Shown: in pieces, positions 12,130 through 25,024 of the stretch | Position numbering within the stretch: the stretch's first letter is position 1 | How the letters are laid out: the number at the start of each line of letters is the position of its first letter | NCBI RefSeq assembly: GCF_030254825.1 | Contig: NC_083367.1 | Location: 29,957,001-30,021,000, forward strand | From: Meriones unguiculatus | Taxonomy: Eukaryota; Chordata; Mammalia; Rodentia; Muridae | Length of the DNA: 64,000 nt | Direction of reading: 5' to 3' | Translations under genes and position numbers: made by a program | The notes under the pieces: generated by a model | The model's database searches: none | What the model was told of the DNA's origin: nothing | Seen by the model: the letters and a program-made list of their open reading frames with translations, nothing else

Positions 12130-15100
12130 CAATCAACAGCAAAATCAAAGGATTTTGCTGGTCATTAATCAGCCACTGGTCATTAATCTCTCTCAACATC
12201 AATGGACTCAATTCTCCAGTAAAAAACACAGACTAACAGAATGTATGGGTAAACAAGACCCAATAATCTGTTGCATACAAGAAACACACCTAAGTCACAA
12301 AGACAGACATTACCTGAGAGTAAAGGCCTGGAAGATAGTTTTCCAAGCAAATGGACCCAAGAAGCAAGCAGGAGTAGCCATTCTAATATCTAATAAAATA
12401 GACTTTCAACTAAAATTAATCAAAAAAGTTGAGGAAGGTCACTTCATACTCATCAAAGGAAAATTCCACAAAGAAGACACCACAATCCTGAACATGTAAG
12501 CCCCAAATACAAAAGCACCTGCATTTGTAAATGAAACATTATTAAAGCTTAAATCATACATCAATCCCAACACCTTAATAGTGGAAGAGTTTAACACTCC
12601 ATTCTCACCAAGGGACAGATCATCTAGCCAGAAGCTGAATAGGGAAATAATGTCACTTACAGAGGTCCTACATCAAATGAACCTAATAGATGTCTACAGA
12701 ACTTTTCACCCAAACTCAAAATAGTATATCTTCTTTTCAGCACCTCACAGAACCTTCTGAAAATTTGACCATATAGTCAGCCACAAGGCAAGCCTCAACA
12801 GAGACAAGAAGATTGAAATAAGCCCTTGTATCCTATCAGACCATGATGGCCTAAAACTAGACCTCAACAACAACAGAAATAACAAAAAGACTACATATAC
12901 ATGGAAAGTAAACAACTCTCTACTCAATGACAGCTTGGTCAGGGAAAAAATGAAAAAAGAAATTAGGAACTTCCTAAAATTCAATGAAAATGAAGGCATA
13001 ACTCACCCAAACTTATGAGACAGCGCTAAGAGGGAAGTTCATAGCACTAAGTGCCTCCAGAAAGAACTTTGAGACATTTCATACAAGCAATTTAACTGCA
13101 CACCTAAAAACCCTAAGAGAGAAAAAAAAAAAAAAAAGAAGCAGACACATCCAAGAGGAATCAAAGGCTAGAAATAATCAAACTCAGGGCTGAAAGCAAT
13201 AAATTAGAACCAAATTAAGCAATTCAAAGAACCAATGAAACCAAAAGCTGGTTCTTTGAGAAAATCAACAAGATAGACAAACCATTAGCCAACCTAACTA
13301 AAAGGTAGAGAGACAATATCCAAATCAATAAAATCAGAAATGAAAAGGGGGACATAACAACAAACACTGAGGAAATCCAAGCAATCATTAAGTCTTACGT
13401 CAAAGCATATATGCTACAAAATCTGAAAATCTAAATGAAATGGATAATTTTCTTGATTAATTCCACTTACCAAAGTTGAACCAAGACCAGGTAAATAAAT
13501 TAAATAGTCCTATATCTGCTAAGGAAATAGAAGCAGTAATCTAAAGTCTCCCATCCAAAAAAAAAAAAAAAGCCCAAGGCAAGATGGTTGCAACACAGAA
13601 TTACAGCAGACATTCAAAGAAGAGCTAACACCTATACTCTTCAAACTATTTCACAAAATAGAAACAGAAGGAACATCACCAAACTCATTCTATGAAGCCA
13701 CAGTCACCTTGGTACCTAAACCTCACAAAGACTCAAAAAAGAAAGATAATTTCAGGCCAATCTCCCTTATGAACATTGATGCAAAAATAATAAACAAAAT
13801 ACTTGCAAACCGAATCAAAGAACACTTCAAAGACATTAGTCACTATGACCAAGTAGGATTCATCCCAGGTATGCAGAGGTGATTCAATAAACGGAAATTC
13901 ATCAATGTAATTCACCATATAAACAAACTGAAAGAAAAAAAAACACATGATAATCTACTTAGATGCTGAAAAAGCATTTGATAAAATCCAACATTCATTC
14001 ATGTTTAAAGTCCTGGAGAAATCAGGGATAAAGGCCTTTACCTAAACATAATAAAGGCAATATACAGCAAACCTATAGCCAACATCAAAATAAACGGAGA
14101 GAAACATATCATTCCCACTGAAATCAGGGACAAAGCAAAGCTGCCCACTCTCTCCACATCTCTTCAACATAGTTCTTGAAGTCCTTGCTAGAGCAATAAG
14201 ACAATTAAAAAACATCAAGGATATTCAAATCAGAAAGGAAGAAGTTAAAGTATCAGATGATATGATAGTATACATGATATGATATTTTCAGATGATATGC
14301 TAGTATACATGAGTGGCTCCCAAAATTTTGACCAGGAAACTCTGACAGCTAATAAACACCTTCAGAAATGGGCTGGATACAAAATTAACTCAAAAAAATC
14401 AGTAGCCCTCCTGTATACCAAAGACAAAAGGGCTGAGAAAGAAATTAGGGAAACAGCACCCTTCACAATAGCCACAAAGGACATAAGTACCTTGGTGTAA
14501 CTCTAACCAAGCAAGTCAAAGACTTGTATGAAAAAAACTTTCAGTTTCTGAAGAAAGAAATAGAACATATCAGAAGAAGGAAGGATGGAAGGATCTCCCA
14601 TGCTCATAGCTTGGCAGGGTTAACATAGTAAAAATGGCCTTCTTACAAAAAGCAATCTACAGATTCAATGCAATTCTCATCAAATACCAACACAATTCTT
14701 TGCAGACGTGGAAAGAAAAATTCTCAACTTCATATGGAATAACAAGAAACCCAGAATAGCTAAAACAATCCTGTATAATAAAAGATTTTCTGGAAGTATC
14801 TCCATTCCTGGTCTCAACCTGTACTATATAGGAACAGTAATAAAAACTGCACGGTACTGGCATAGAAACAGCCTGGCAGATCAATGGAATCAAATAGAAG
14901 ACCTAGAAATAAACCCACACACATATGGACACCTGATTTTTTGACAAAGATTCCAAAATCATACAATGGGAAAAAGGAAGCATCTTCAACAAATGGTGCT
15001 GGTCTAACTGGATGTCTACACGTGTAAAATGCAAATAGATCCATACTTATCACCCTGCACAAAACTAAAGTCCAAGTGGATCAAAGACCTCAACATAAAA

Positions 15101-15990
15101 TGAGACACACTAAACCTGTTAGAAGAAAAAGTGGAAAAGAGCCTAGAACTCATTGGCACAGGAGACAACTTCCTAAACAGAACAACAACAGCACAGGCTC
15201 TAAGAGCAATAATCAACAAAAGCGACCTCATGAAACTGAAAAGCTTCTGTAAAGAAAGGACACTGTCATCAGAACAAAATGACAGCCTACGGATTGGAAA
15301 AGGATCTTTGCCAAAACCCTATAGCTACAAGAGGGCTAATATCCAGAATGAATAAAGAACTCAAGAAGTTAAAAATCAACAAATCAAGTAACCCAATTAA
15401 AAAATGGGGTACAGAGCTAAACAGAGAATTCTCAATAGAGGAATATCAAATGGCAGAGAAACACTTAAAGAAATGCTCAACATCCTTAGTCATAAGGGAA
15501 ATGCAAATCAAAATGACCCTGAGATTTCACCTTGCCTTCATCAAAATGACTAAGATGAAAACCTCAAGTGACAACACATGCTAGAGTGGATGTGTCGAAA
15601 AGGGAACCTTCTTCAATTGCTGTTGGGAATGTAAACTTGAACAACCACTTTGGAAATCAAGCTGGCATTTTCTCAGACAATTAGGAATAGTGCTACCTCA
15701 AGGTCCAGCTATAACACTCTTAAGCATATAGCCAAAATATATATTCAAGTATGCAACAAGGATATTTGCTCAACCGTGTTCATAGCAGCTTTATTCATAA
15801 TAGCCAGAATCTGGAAATAACCCAGATGTCCCTCAATTGAGAAATGGATACAGAAATTGAGGTACATTTATACAATGGAATACTACTCAGCTATTAAAAA
15901 TATGGAAATCATGAAATTTGCAGGCAAATGGTAGAAACTAGAAAATATCCTGAGTGAGGGAGCTCAGAAGCAGAAAGACACACATGCTAT
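12130..15990 (+). pseudogene. L1 ORF2p (endonuclease/RT) remnant, many breaks
   Basis: The endonuclease domain is visible from about 12180 (ICCIQETHLSHKDRHYL, ANGPKKQAGVAILIS) to about 12870 (ILSDHDGLKLD). A TAA at 12497-12499 replaces the tyrosine of the usual MYAPN motif. RT motifs follow: PKPHKDSKKKDNFRPISLMN near 13715-13775, and the catalytic box as FSDDMLVYM near 14284-14310, where FADD is usual. A 36-bp tandem duplication overlaps this box. The C-terminal cysteine region and the YTMEYYSA motif lie at about 15560-15900. Numerous frameshifts and stops make this a pseudogene. Confidence 0.85.
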
Positions 15991-16760
15991 ATACTCACTT
16001 ATAAGTGGATATTAGACATATTATATAGGATAATGATACTAAAATCTGTACCTAAAGAAGCTAAGCAAGCAAGAAAACCCTTAGTAAGATGCTCAATCCT
16101 CATTCAGAAAGGCAAACGGGACAGACATCGGGAGAGGGTGAAAACAAGGAACAAGACAGGAACCTACCACAGAGGGCCTATGAAAGACTCTATCCAGCAC
16201 GGTATTAAAGCAGATGCTGAGACTCATAGCCAAACTTTGGGCAGAGTGCAGGGAATATTATGAAAGAAGGGGGAGATAGAAAGACCTGGAGGGGACTGGA
16301 GTGCCACAGGAGAGCAACAAAACCAAAAATTCTGGGCACAGATATTTTCTGAGACTGATACTTCAACCAAGGACCATGCATGGAGATAACCTAGAATCCT
16401 TGCTCAGATGTAGCCCATGGATGCTCAGTATCCAAGTGGGTTCCCTGGTATGGGGAACAAGGGCTGTCTCTCACATGAACTCAGTGGCAGGCTCTTTGAT
16501 CACCTCCCAGTAGGGGGGGAGCGGGAGGGCAGTCTTACCAGGCTACAGAGGAAGACAATACAGCCAGTCTTGATGAGACATGATAGGATAGGGTCAGAGG
16601 GAAGGGAAGGAAGACCTCCCCTATCGATGGACTGGAGAAGGGGCATGGGAGGAAAAGAGGAAGGAAGGGCGGGATTGGGAGGGGATTACAGAGGGGGCTA
16701 CAGCTGGGATACAAAGTGAATAAATTGTAATAAATTTAAAAAAAGAAAAAAATTTAAAAA

Positions 16761-18430
16761 ACTCATAAGTCCCCTTTTATGATAGTTTTAAGAGCTTTAC
16801 TGAAAAATAATTGACAATAAAAATTGCCTCTTTAAGCTGTTAAAAACAAGCACAGATATAAGTGTTCCATACTAATGAGCAGAAAGTAAGCTCTTAGATT
16901 GTATTTTCTATATAAATCCAAGGGAACTCATCATTGCCAACTTTACTCAACAGCAGAGCTCTCATCCAGAATGTATAAGGTCATAGGTCTAAACCCTGTG
17001 CCCAAATTTAATTAATTAATTCTGCTAGAACCTTATAAAATGTGATGTATTCTGTCCTTGCATCCATACTGTTTCCGTCAACTTCTGCTTTTCATGTCTC
17101 ATTTTGATATTTAATTCATAACTAAACATTGTTTACTAGTAGCTCCTCAACAAATGGGCACTTGGAACCTAATAAGCAATAAATTGAAATCAAGGAAACC
17201 CAGTGAACAAGACAGATAGACAGATTTTTTTCCTAATAAAGTTTAAATTTAAGTATGATATACATTTAAAATTTGATTACATGATTTTGTAAATGTGTTT
17301 ATTCATATAAAACAAAGGAGACATACAAGTAGAAAAGACAAACAATTTGCTCTCCAAACCAACATTTTTGAGCACACACATACATTAAAAAAAAAAACTA
17401 TTGTAGCTATACCTACACAGTAGCAGTAATCAAATAGTGAATTGAATGGCAAAATACTAGCAGCTACAATCACACAGATGTAAGAGACAAAGCAACCATA
17501 AAATAGACAAGATTTTGTTCAATAAATCACTAAGTAGATCTTGAAAATGTGACATCTGAGATCAGTTGTGCAAAAGATAGAGGTGTTACAAGGAAAAGGA
17601 AAAGTAAAGAAGTCCTGGGAAAGAGAATAACATGTAAAAAAAAAATAGTTTACTTTATAAGGAGCACAGTAGAAAGAGGAGTTTATGATGCCAGCCAAGC
17701 AGGTCATACACAAAGGGAGTCATGGAGGTCCTGAAAATCAGAATGGCATGAGCAAGCGTGTTTCTTCCTGGGGACAATCTAGCCACATTTTAGATAATGG
17801 CTCAGAAGACAAGATTGATGCGAGAGGCCAATTCAGAATCCATTAGAAGAGTCATGAAAGAGATATTTTTGATAAAGTTTTAGGTGGTTTGCAGTACAGA
17901 TGAAAAAAAAAAGATGGATTAGGATTCTGATTACATTGTGACTGAGTAAGTATAAATTGTGAAGGAGAATAATGAGTCAGGAACACAGCCCATCCTTCCG
18001 GATTTTACCAAACTTACATATTGCTTTTCCCTATGAATTCTGAATAAAAGGAATGATCTTTGAGAACAATGCAGACGCAAGGTTATCACATGGCTGGTGG
18101 TAAAGTGTATTTGTCACAGTTTACTATGATGGGAGCAGTGTGCATGAAAGCCAGCATTTTGTTGGACTAAAATGAAGAGAAGATGCAAAAGTCAAACAAA
18201 TATTAAAACTCTTCTTTCACATAAGAGTCATTGGGAAGACTGTGCAAGTCATTTCCAATTAGCTTTCCAAACATACAAGAAAATATGCTGTATGATACAA
18301 AAAAGTAATCATTTCCACAAAAGCAGATAATGCACATATGACAAAATAAAAGTCAGAAACTAACTCCATTTGATGTGATTCCTGGTTTACTACTCCATGA
18401 ATTTTTTTCTCCTATTTTAATGAAAGTAAG
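16761..18430. other. Unique AT-rich intergenic DNA
   Basis: No gene, SINE or L1 is recognised. The open frames near 17519-17734 are short and on opposing strands. Confidence 0.4.
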
Positions 18431-18435
18431 TTTTG

Positions 18436-18474
18436 TCTTTGTTTTTTGTTTTGTTTTGTTTTGTTTTGTTTTAA
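18436..18474. repeat. (TTTTG)n microsatellite
   Basis: Six to seven TTTTG units with one longer unit at the left edge. Confidence 0.9.
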
Positions 18475-19560
18475 GGGTCCTTGATGCAAGTAAAGCTTTG
18501 AGATGTTTTGATTTCCAGAGCTGGGCATCATGGAACTCAATGGGGCAAGCCATGAAGATAATGTTATAAGTTTAAATACAGTTTGATTGACTTTCCAATG
18601 TAAATTAGTTCTCCTAAATTGAGTGAGGTGAAGTTGCAGAGTGAGAAGTGTTTCTCTTCAGGGACATCACTAAAGGGGGAAGTTGCAGGCAACAGAATTC
18701 CTAGGGGTACTGAGGAATTGCTGGGCATCCTACATGAAGACAAAAGCAATAAAAACCTTCTAGGTAAACCTCTTATGGGAAGATAAAACAGCATGGCATC
18801 ATTAAAATTTAAACTGGCCATACCTAACTACAGCTATGAAGAGCAACTATCTCCCATATAATATCTATCCTGCAATGACTAGAGTTAGGATGGCCAGACA
18901 CTACCCTAAGTTGGAAGGAAGATGAAAGTAGTCTTGGGATTTCGTCAGCTTGGGATTGGTAAATAAAATATACCAAATGTACACCAGAGTATTATGTTAC
19001 AGTTAGAAGAAACATGTTTCAAATAATAATGATTCCTAATAGAGATAATATAAATTAGCCAAAATATAGAGTTGGCATAATTTATTAATTAACACAGGTA
19101 ATATAATTAATTAATAATTCAGAAAACAAAATAAGATATCTAACCTTAGACTGCACAGCCACTTCCTATATAAGTAGAAAATAAAAGCTTTCCACTTATT
19201 CATTCATCATCTACTTAATTCCCATTATGTACCAGATAATATTTGCCATTTCAATGCTGAGCCAAAGAAACTTAGCATCCAGTAGGGTAGTAAAAAATAA
19301 ATAAATAAATAAAATTGGGAATCATACTGCAGTGGAATAATTATAGTTTATTCATTCGCCTTCTAATCTTACTCAGTTTTTTTCACCAGATGATATTTCA
19401 AGCTGGTAACTGATAGAGAGATAAAGGTATCATATTAGTTAGAAAGGTATCATATTAGTTCCTAAAAAATATGAATAACTATAATAGACTACAAGCATGT
19501 CGTCAACTAAGTAAGCAATGCCCTATACACTATCTCTCTGACAGCTGAAACTTATTAGTT
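18475..19560. other. Unique AT-rich DNA with small tandem repeats
   Basis: An (AAAT)n run lies near 19296-19314. A tandem copy of 'aaaggtatcatattagtt' (18 nt, 2-nt spacer) occurs at about 19424-19461. No gene is recognised. Confidence 0.5.
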
Positions 19561-19564
19561 TTCT

Positions 19565-19920
19565 TGGGCAGTCCCACAAAATGCGTCCTCCACCCAAACG
19601 GGAACAACAGTAGGTCCTGACCTTAGTCAGAAAACAGACAACCAAATGTCCGGTATGTTATCCGCCTGCGGTATTCACTACGGCAAGAACCACTTCAAAA
19701 ATAATATGTGGCGTTTGATAAAATAAAAGTCGCTGGAGGGAAGAGACATCGGTTTAATGAAATGAGATCCAGCTGTAAAGAACTCAGGCCAAGGCTATCT
19801 GTAAATCGCCATTTTCCCCCTGCCCTGTACATTATAGCAATCGACTACAGATCACAAGAGCATGGCCAAAAGCCATATGTTTGGCATCATGCGGACAGCA
19901 TCTGGTATTTTTAAAGATAC
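19565..19920. promoter_or_regulatory. Candidate conserved non-coding element (CpG-retaining)
   Basis: This non-repetitive stretch keeps about ten CpG dinucleotides in roughly 350 bp while its AT-rich flanks have almost none. It contains no recognisable transposon or plausible protein; the 68-codon frame at 19708-19914 has no family match. CpG retention outside a promoter suggests constraint or recent GC-rich origin. Function is inferred only. Confidence 0.35.
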
Positions 19921-20799
19921 AACTAAAAAGGTTGAAAACACAGTAAAACAACTGTCATTCACTTAATTCTTATGCTTACATGTTAGCTCATGGATAGACT
20001 TATGACAAATAAACAGTTGTACAAAGTCTGTTTAGTCACATTCTTTGATACTTTTCTTTACGTGGCAAATTTGGTTTGGTATGAGAGCCCATGTGTGTGA
20101 ATGTACACATGCACGAGAGCATACGTGCTACTGTTGATGGTGAAGCTGTGCCATTTACGCACAATGAATCCATCTCTCCAGGTAAATTGAACCAACTAGT
20201 CTAAAGGTCATATATATTATTTACAGTCAATTCTCCTTAATAGGTCAGTCAGTGTCTGGCTAATGTGTTTTATAGCATCTAGGGTTTAGGCTTACATTGC
20301 ATAATAATACAGTAACCCACACAGCTGATCCTTGAGAAAACACACTTTTGCTCAGTCTTCTGAATTATGCACTGACTTCTACTTGATATCAAAACTGCTC
20401 TAATACGGAAACTAATTAAGACTTTTTTTTTACACATTTACATGCCCAAAATTAATAGCCTTAAAGCAGTCTGGGAAATAGTTAGTTATTGGTTTAAGAA
20501 AACACTTAGCTAATGTCTAGACAATAGAGCTGTGACATCTTTCAAATCCTAAGGCAGAGTTCAGATTTGCTTTTTCTCTCTTATTAGATGATGACTCGGA
20601 AATAAATGAGACTGCTAATTGTATTTGAACAGCTTTATAGATTCATATGTAGAGAGTGAGAACAGCAAAGCTATTCTGAAAGGGCTGTTTGTTTATGTGC
20701 TTATTTGTTGTTTGTTTCTTTGCTAAAAAACAAGAATAACAAAGAGCTACAATCTTCTGATAATTTCCAAAATTAAGATTTCAGAGTAGAAAGCAAAAC

Positions 20800-20974
20800 T
20801 ATATATATATATAGTTAATATATATAGTTATATATATATATATTTATATATATAGTTAATATATATTTTTATATATAGTTATATATTTATATGTAGTTAA
20901 TATATATATAGTTATATATATTTATATATAGTTATATATATAGTCATATATATATAGTTATATATATATATATT
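20800..20974. repeat. (TA)-rich tandem repeat with 'atatagtta' units
   Basis: About 175 bp of almost pure A/T with a recurring 'tatatatagttatatata' pattern. Runs of self-complementary TA dinucleotides can extrude cruciforms and are prone to length change. Confidence 0.9.
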
Positions 20975-21446
20975 CTTTGACTTTTTTTCCAATACCTTTT
21001 TTAGAAATATATTTTAGGATTTATAGTTTTTACTGAGAAGTATTTTGGATGTTAGCCAGAGTGTTAACTGGTCAAGAGATAAAGTTTATATTCAAGATAG
21101 ATAATTTTGTAAATTTACTGTAAGGGAGCCAATGCCAGAAATGAGTTAGGTTAATAAGACAAGACAAGTTCTTAGTGAAGAGAAATGTTCAAAGTATATT
21201 GATAGAATAAAAAGACCCAAAATAATTTAGTTAATATACAAACAAAATTAAGAATTTATATACTAAGTCCTTATTCATTGCTAAATGCCAAGTCCCTTAG
21301 TTTTGTTATCTTTTCATAAAATACATAATGCCTAGTGTTCAAGGCATACTTGTTTTAAAGTGCCCTGTGTTGTAGTATTGTACGTAGTGAATTCTTATGA
21401 TGGAAAAAAAAACTTATTAAAAAGGAAAATTTAAAAGACAAGAGTT
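20975..21446. other. AT-rich unique sequence
   Basis: Nothing recognised between the TA-rich repeat and the B2 element. Confidence 0.4.
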
Positions 21447-21665
21447 GGGGTAAAGCGATGGCTCAATGGTTGAGAGTACTTGTTGCTCTTCCAGAGAACC
21501 AGGTTTGAGTCCCAGCATCCACATGGTGGTTCACAACTATAAACCTCAAAGGGATCCAATGCCTTCTTCTGGCCTCCACCGGCACCACACATGTGTGTGG
21601 CACACAGGCAAAACACCCACATGCATAAAATAACAATAATAAATTTAACACTAAAATTAAAAAAA
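21447..21665 (+). repeat. B2 SINE
   Basis: Clear B2 landmarks: 'gatggctcaatggttgagag', 'tgctcttccagagaacc', 'catccacatggtggttcaca', 'gccttcttctggcctcc', and an A-rich tail with AATAAA-like motifs. Confidence 0.9.
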
Positions 21666-21836
21666 AACATATGGTTATTTAAAACATTTGATTTAGACAC
21701 ACTAAAATTTTAGTAATCACTTAAAATTAATTATCATGCTTAAAATCATAATGTTTTGAATATGAAATACTCCCAGAAATTCATATTTCAAGGGTCTAGC
21801 TCAGTGATGTTTAAGACAATGTCCAGAGCCACATAT

Positions 21837-21878
21837 CAAAAAACAAACAAACAAACAAAAAAACAAAAAAAAAACCCT
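21837..21878. repeat. (CAAA)n/A-rich microsatellite
   Basis: Several CAAA units grading into longer A runs. Confidence 0.85.
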
Positions 21879-21952
21879 TGTATTTCAAAAAAACACCACA
21901 TTTATAGTATTATCCATTTACTTAGTAATTGAAGGCATCATATTTATTTTGG

Positions 21953-22095
21953 CACACAGGACCACCAGCTCATGAATACACCATGCATAATGAGGTGGGC
22001 CCTCCCACATCAATCACTAATTTAAAAAATGCACTACAGACTTGCCTATAGGACATTTTCTCAGTTGAGGCCATCTCTTCCCAAATGACTCTAAC
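21953..22095 (+). mobile_element. URR1-type hAT-Charlie fragment
   Basis: 'accaccagctcatgaatac' through 'gtgggccctcccacatcaat' and 'acagacttgcctatagg' match the 3' half of the fuller URR1 copy at 26030-26425. The 5' half is missing. Confidence 0.7.
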
Positions 22096-22910
22096 TTCCC
22101 TTCCTCACCCTGCCCCTTTGTGTCAGCTGCCATTACCTAGAGCCAATCTCTACTTGGGAGCTCGCTGGCCACATCAGCCTAGGAGTCAGGTAAACTACCT
22201 TCACTTTCTTTCTTCTCCTCCACTGCAAATTCCTCAGTCTCATGCTCAACAAGTAGACTACCGATTACAGAGGCCTATCCTCCCTCTCTGACTCCACTTC
22301 CCAAAGTCCACTGAACGTTGGCCAATCCAGCTTTCCTCCACTCTTTGAACACTATCAGATCTCACAACCCATCCCCTCCTTTGTGTCAACTGCAAATAGC
22401 TAGAAACACTCTCTACCTGGAAACACAGTAGACACAACAGGCTAGAAAACAGGTAGGCAATCTTCATTCTCCTTCTTGTCCGCCACTGCAAACGTCCAAG
22501 TCTCATCCCAGTCTTGTAGCAGACCACTTTCATGGACCTGTCCTTCCACTATACCTCTGTTCCCTGGGGACTTGGGCAAACTTTGATATAGACCTAGATT
22601 TCTTCCTTCCTGAGGAAACTCTCAGTCCTCACTTCTAGCCCATTCCCATTCCTTCTTGTCAGCTCCCCAACACCTATAAACATGGTCTACCTGGGACCTC
22701 CAGTGGCCAAACCTGGCAAGGACTCAAGGAGGTGAATCAGAGTATCCTTCCTCTCCTTCATTAGTAGCTCTCCATTCTCCCCCTCAGCAAGCAACAAGCT
22801 GCTTACAGGCACCTCTCTTCCCACTTCAAATTCAGTGACTGGTTTCAATCACTCCAACTCCAACTCTTGCTTCAGACACAGGGTCCCCAAGCTCTCCTAT
22901 CCCTGTCTCC
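22096..22910 (+). promoter_or_regulatory. Tandem L1 5' UTR monomers (three units)
   Basis: Three diverged monomers of about 265-273 bp. The landmark TGTCA(A/G)CT recurs at 22121, 22384 and 22657, each followed by 'ctctacttggga'-like sequence and then 'cagtctcat/ctccattctc' about 100 bp later. In rodents such monomers are the L1 promoter. Confidence 0.65.
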
Positions 22911-23361
22911 CAAGACCATTCTTTGCCCTAATGAACCTGCTCACAAGGCCCCATTTTCCAAAAGCCTCTGTGGACTTCACCTCTGTCAAGAGGATCCCGT
23001 CAGCTTTTTCCTAAAGCTTCTCTTGGCCTTTTTTCTGGCCCACCTGTATTTCCCCTTTGCCACACACTGGCCTGTAGAAGCACTCCCTGACAGACAAACC
23101 ATAGCCTTCATGTTTCCCTAGGATTCAGAGAGGGCAACAGAAACACAGGCATGGAATAATCATCCAATAAAGACAACCATTCATCAACAAGAGCATCAAC
23201 ATCTAACATTACAATCATCCCAAATCCAGATGCCTAAGCACTCATACAAAAAAAAACACAATCATTAACAACCAAGAAAATATGTCCCCACCAGAATCCA
23301 GCAAACTCACTACAGTAGGCCCTGAGAAATACAACATAGCTGAAGCAGCAGACAACGACTT

Positions 23362-24012
23362 CAAAATAGCTTTTTTTTCTTAGAACTTTATTTTTTTTTA
23401 TTTTTCATCAATTACACTTTATTCATTCTGTATCCCCCCATAAGCCCCTCCCTCCTCCCTTCCCAATCCCACCCTCCCTCCTCCCTCTGCTTGCATGCCA
23501 CTCCCCAAGTCCACTAATAGGGGAGGTTCTCCTCTCCTTTCTGATCTTAGTCTATCAGTTCACATCAAAAGTGGCTGCATTGTCCTCTACTATGGCCTGG
23601 TAAGGCTGCTCCCCCCCAGGGGGAGGTGATCAAAGAGCAGGCCAATCAGATTATGTCAGAGGCAGTCCCTCTTCACATTACTATGTAACCCAATTGGACT
23701 CTGAACTGCCCTGGGCTACATCTGTGCAGGGGTTCTGGGTTATCTCCAGAAGAAGAAAACAGGAAACAACCTAGGAACCTACCACAGAGGGCCTCTGAAA
23801 GCCTCTGCCCTACAGACTATCAAAGCAGATGCTGAGCCTGATGGGCAACTGTTGGGCAGAGTGAATGGAATTCTATGTAAGAACTGGGAAATAGTAAGAG
23901 CTGGAGAGGACAGGGTCTCCACAAGGAGAGCAACAGAACAAGAAAATTTTGAACACAGGGAACTTCCCAGAGACTCATACTCCAACCAAGGACTATTCAA
24001 AATAGCTATTAT
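23362..24012. mobile_element. Twin-primed (inverted) L1 insertion with TSD
   Basis: TSD ttcaaaatagct is at 23360-23371 and again at about 23997-24008. Between them is an L1 3' end in minus orientation (about 23372-23743) joined to an upstream L1 piece in plus orientation (about 23743-23996, 'gaagaagaaaacaggaaaca' onward). This head-to-head inversion is the signature of twin priming. Confidence 0.8.
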
Positions 24013-24331
24013 TAACATGTTCAAAGAATTTAAGAAGGATATGGGTATATCCCTAAAAGAGTCTGTGAAAACACAACCCACTAAATGAAATGATTAAAAG
24101 TGTTCAATAAATGGAAGTATGAATATGAAGAAAACTCAAATTGAGGTGAAACTGGAAATGAAATGTCAGTTAGTAAAGCAATAGGCATTGAAAACAACAT
24201 AAAAGACATGAATACCTCAGTCACAGAAGAAAATTTCCCATCCTAAGGAAAGAGGTGTCTATCAAGGTACAAGAAGGACACAAAACACCAAATAGACTGG
24301 AACAGAAAAGAAATAATCAAAACATTGGACA

Positions 24332-24460
24332 TACAGTAGTGGTGTGTATCTTTAATCCCAGCACTCAGCAGAGGCAGGTGTATCATTCTGAGTTTGAGGC
24401 AAGTCTACAAAGTGAGTACAGAATAGCCAGAGGTACACAGAGAAACCCTGTTGAAAAAGA
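24332..24460 (+). repeat. B1 SINE
   Basis: 'agtggtgtgtatctttaatc' 'ccagcactcagcagaggcag' and 'acacagagaaaccctgttg' are B1 landmarks. The GAA expansion starts in its A tail. Confidence 0.85.
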
Positions 24461-24500
24461 AGAAAAAGAAGAAGAAGAAGAAGAAGAAGAAGAAGAAGAA

Positions 24501-24532
<32 letters not shown>

Positions 24533-24537
24533 AGGGG
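24453..24537. repeat. (GAA)n microsatellite grown from a B1 tail
   Basis: About 25 GAA/GAG triplets in a pure polypurine run of about 85 bp. Such tracts can form triplex DNA. The apparent poly-Glu/poly-Leu frames across it are artefacts. Confidence 0.92.
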
Positions 24538-25024
24538 AAAAACTGAAAGAAAAAAGAGCAAGTAACCCTCAAAAGCTGGCCTATAGAATAACATGTACCT
24601 TTTAAATTGAGACTCTAATGCTAGAAGGGTCAACAACTCTAAGTGATCACAGGTGCCAGCCCAGGCTACTATACCCAGCAAAACTATCAATCACATTAGC
24701 TAGAGAAAAAAAGTTCCACTATAAAACCAGATTTAAGCATTATCTAAGTACCAATCCATCTCTACAGAAGATGCTAAAGGAAAAACTTCAACCTGAAGAG
24801 GTTAACAACATGCAAGAAAACACACATAATAAATAATCTCAGAAGAACAAATCAAAAAAGGGAGGACACCACACTAAAACAACAAAATAACAGGAATCAA
24901 TGAACACTGCTCATTGATAACTCTCAAACTTAAGAGTTTCAATTCCCTAATAAAAAGACACAGACAACAGATTAAATTTGAAATCGGAATTTCAAATCTT
25001 TCTGCTGCATCCAAGAAAGACACC

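Larger units (their letters stand above)
10215..16760 (+). mobile_element. Near-full-length degenerate L1
   Basis: About 6.5 kb in L1 order: GC-balanced 5' UTR beginning near 'aagatggcagctctgag' (10215-10975) with CAG-rich runs at about 10558-10600; ORF1 (about 10980-12085); ORF2 (about 12130-15990); and a 3' UTR ending 'gatacaaagtgaataaattg' then A-rich tail. Multiple stops and frameshifts make it inactive. No clear TSD was found. Confidence 0.85.
23200..24836 (+). pseudogene. Lx ORF1 remnant, interrupted
   Basis: This is the ORF1 RNA-binding protein of the Lx element. The coiled-coil region sits around 'aacgacttcaaaatagc' and continues after an inserted L1 at about 24001. A B1 and a GAA repeat interrupt it again at 24332-24540. 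The C-terminal domain resumes at 24618 (HRCQPRLLYPAKLSI, YLSTNPSLQKMLKEKLQPEE). It is broken by two insertions and several stops. Confidence 0.7.

Noticed and set aside
22096..22910. Possible satellite or CRISPR-like array
   Set aside because: Units are about 265 bp, diverged, and sit at the 5' end of an Lx L1, so they are promoter monomers.
24255..24690. Poly-Glu and poly-Leu frames
   Set aside because: They are translations of the GAA microsatellite on either strand, flanked by B1 and L1 sequence.
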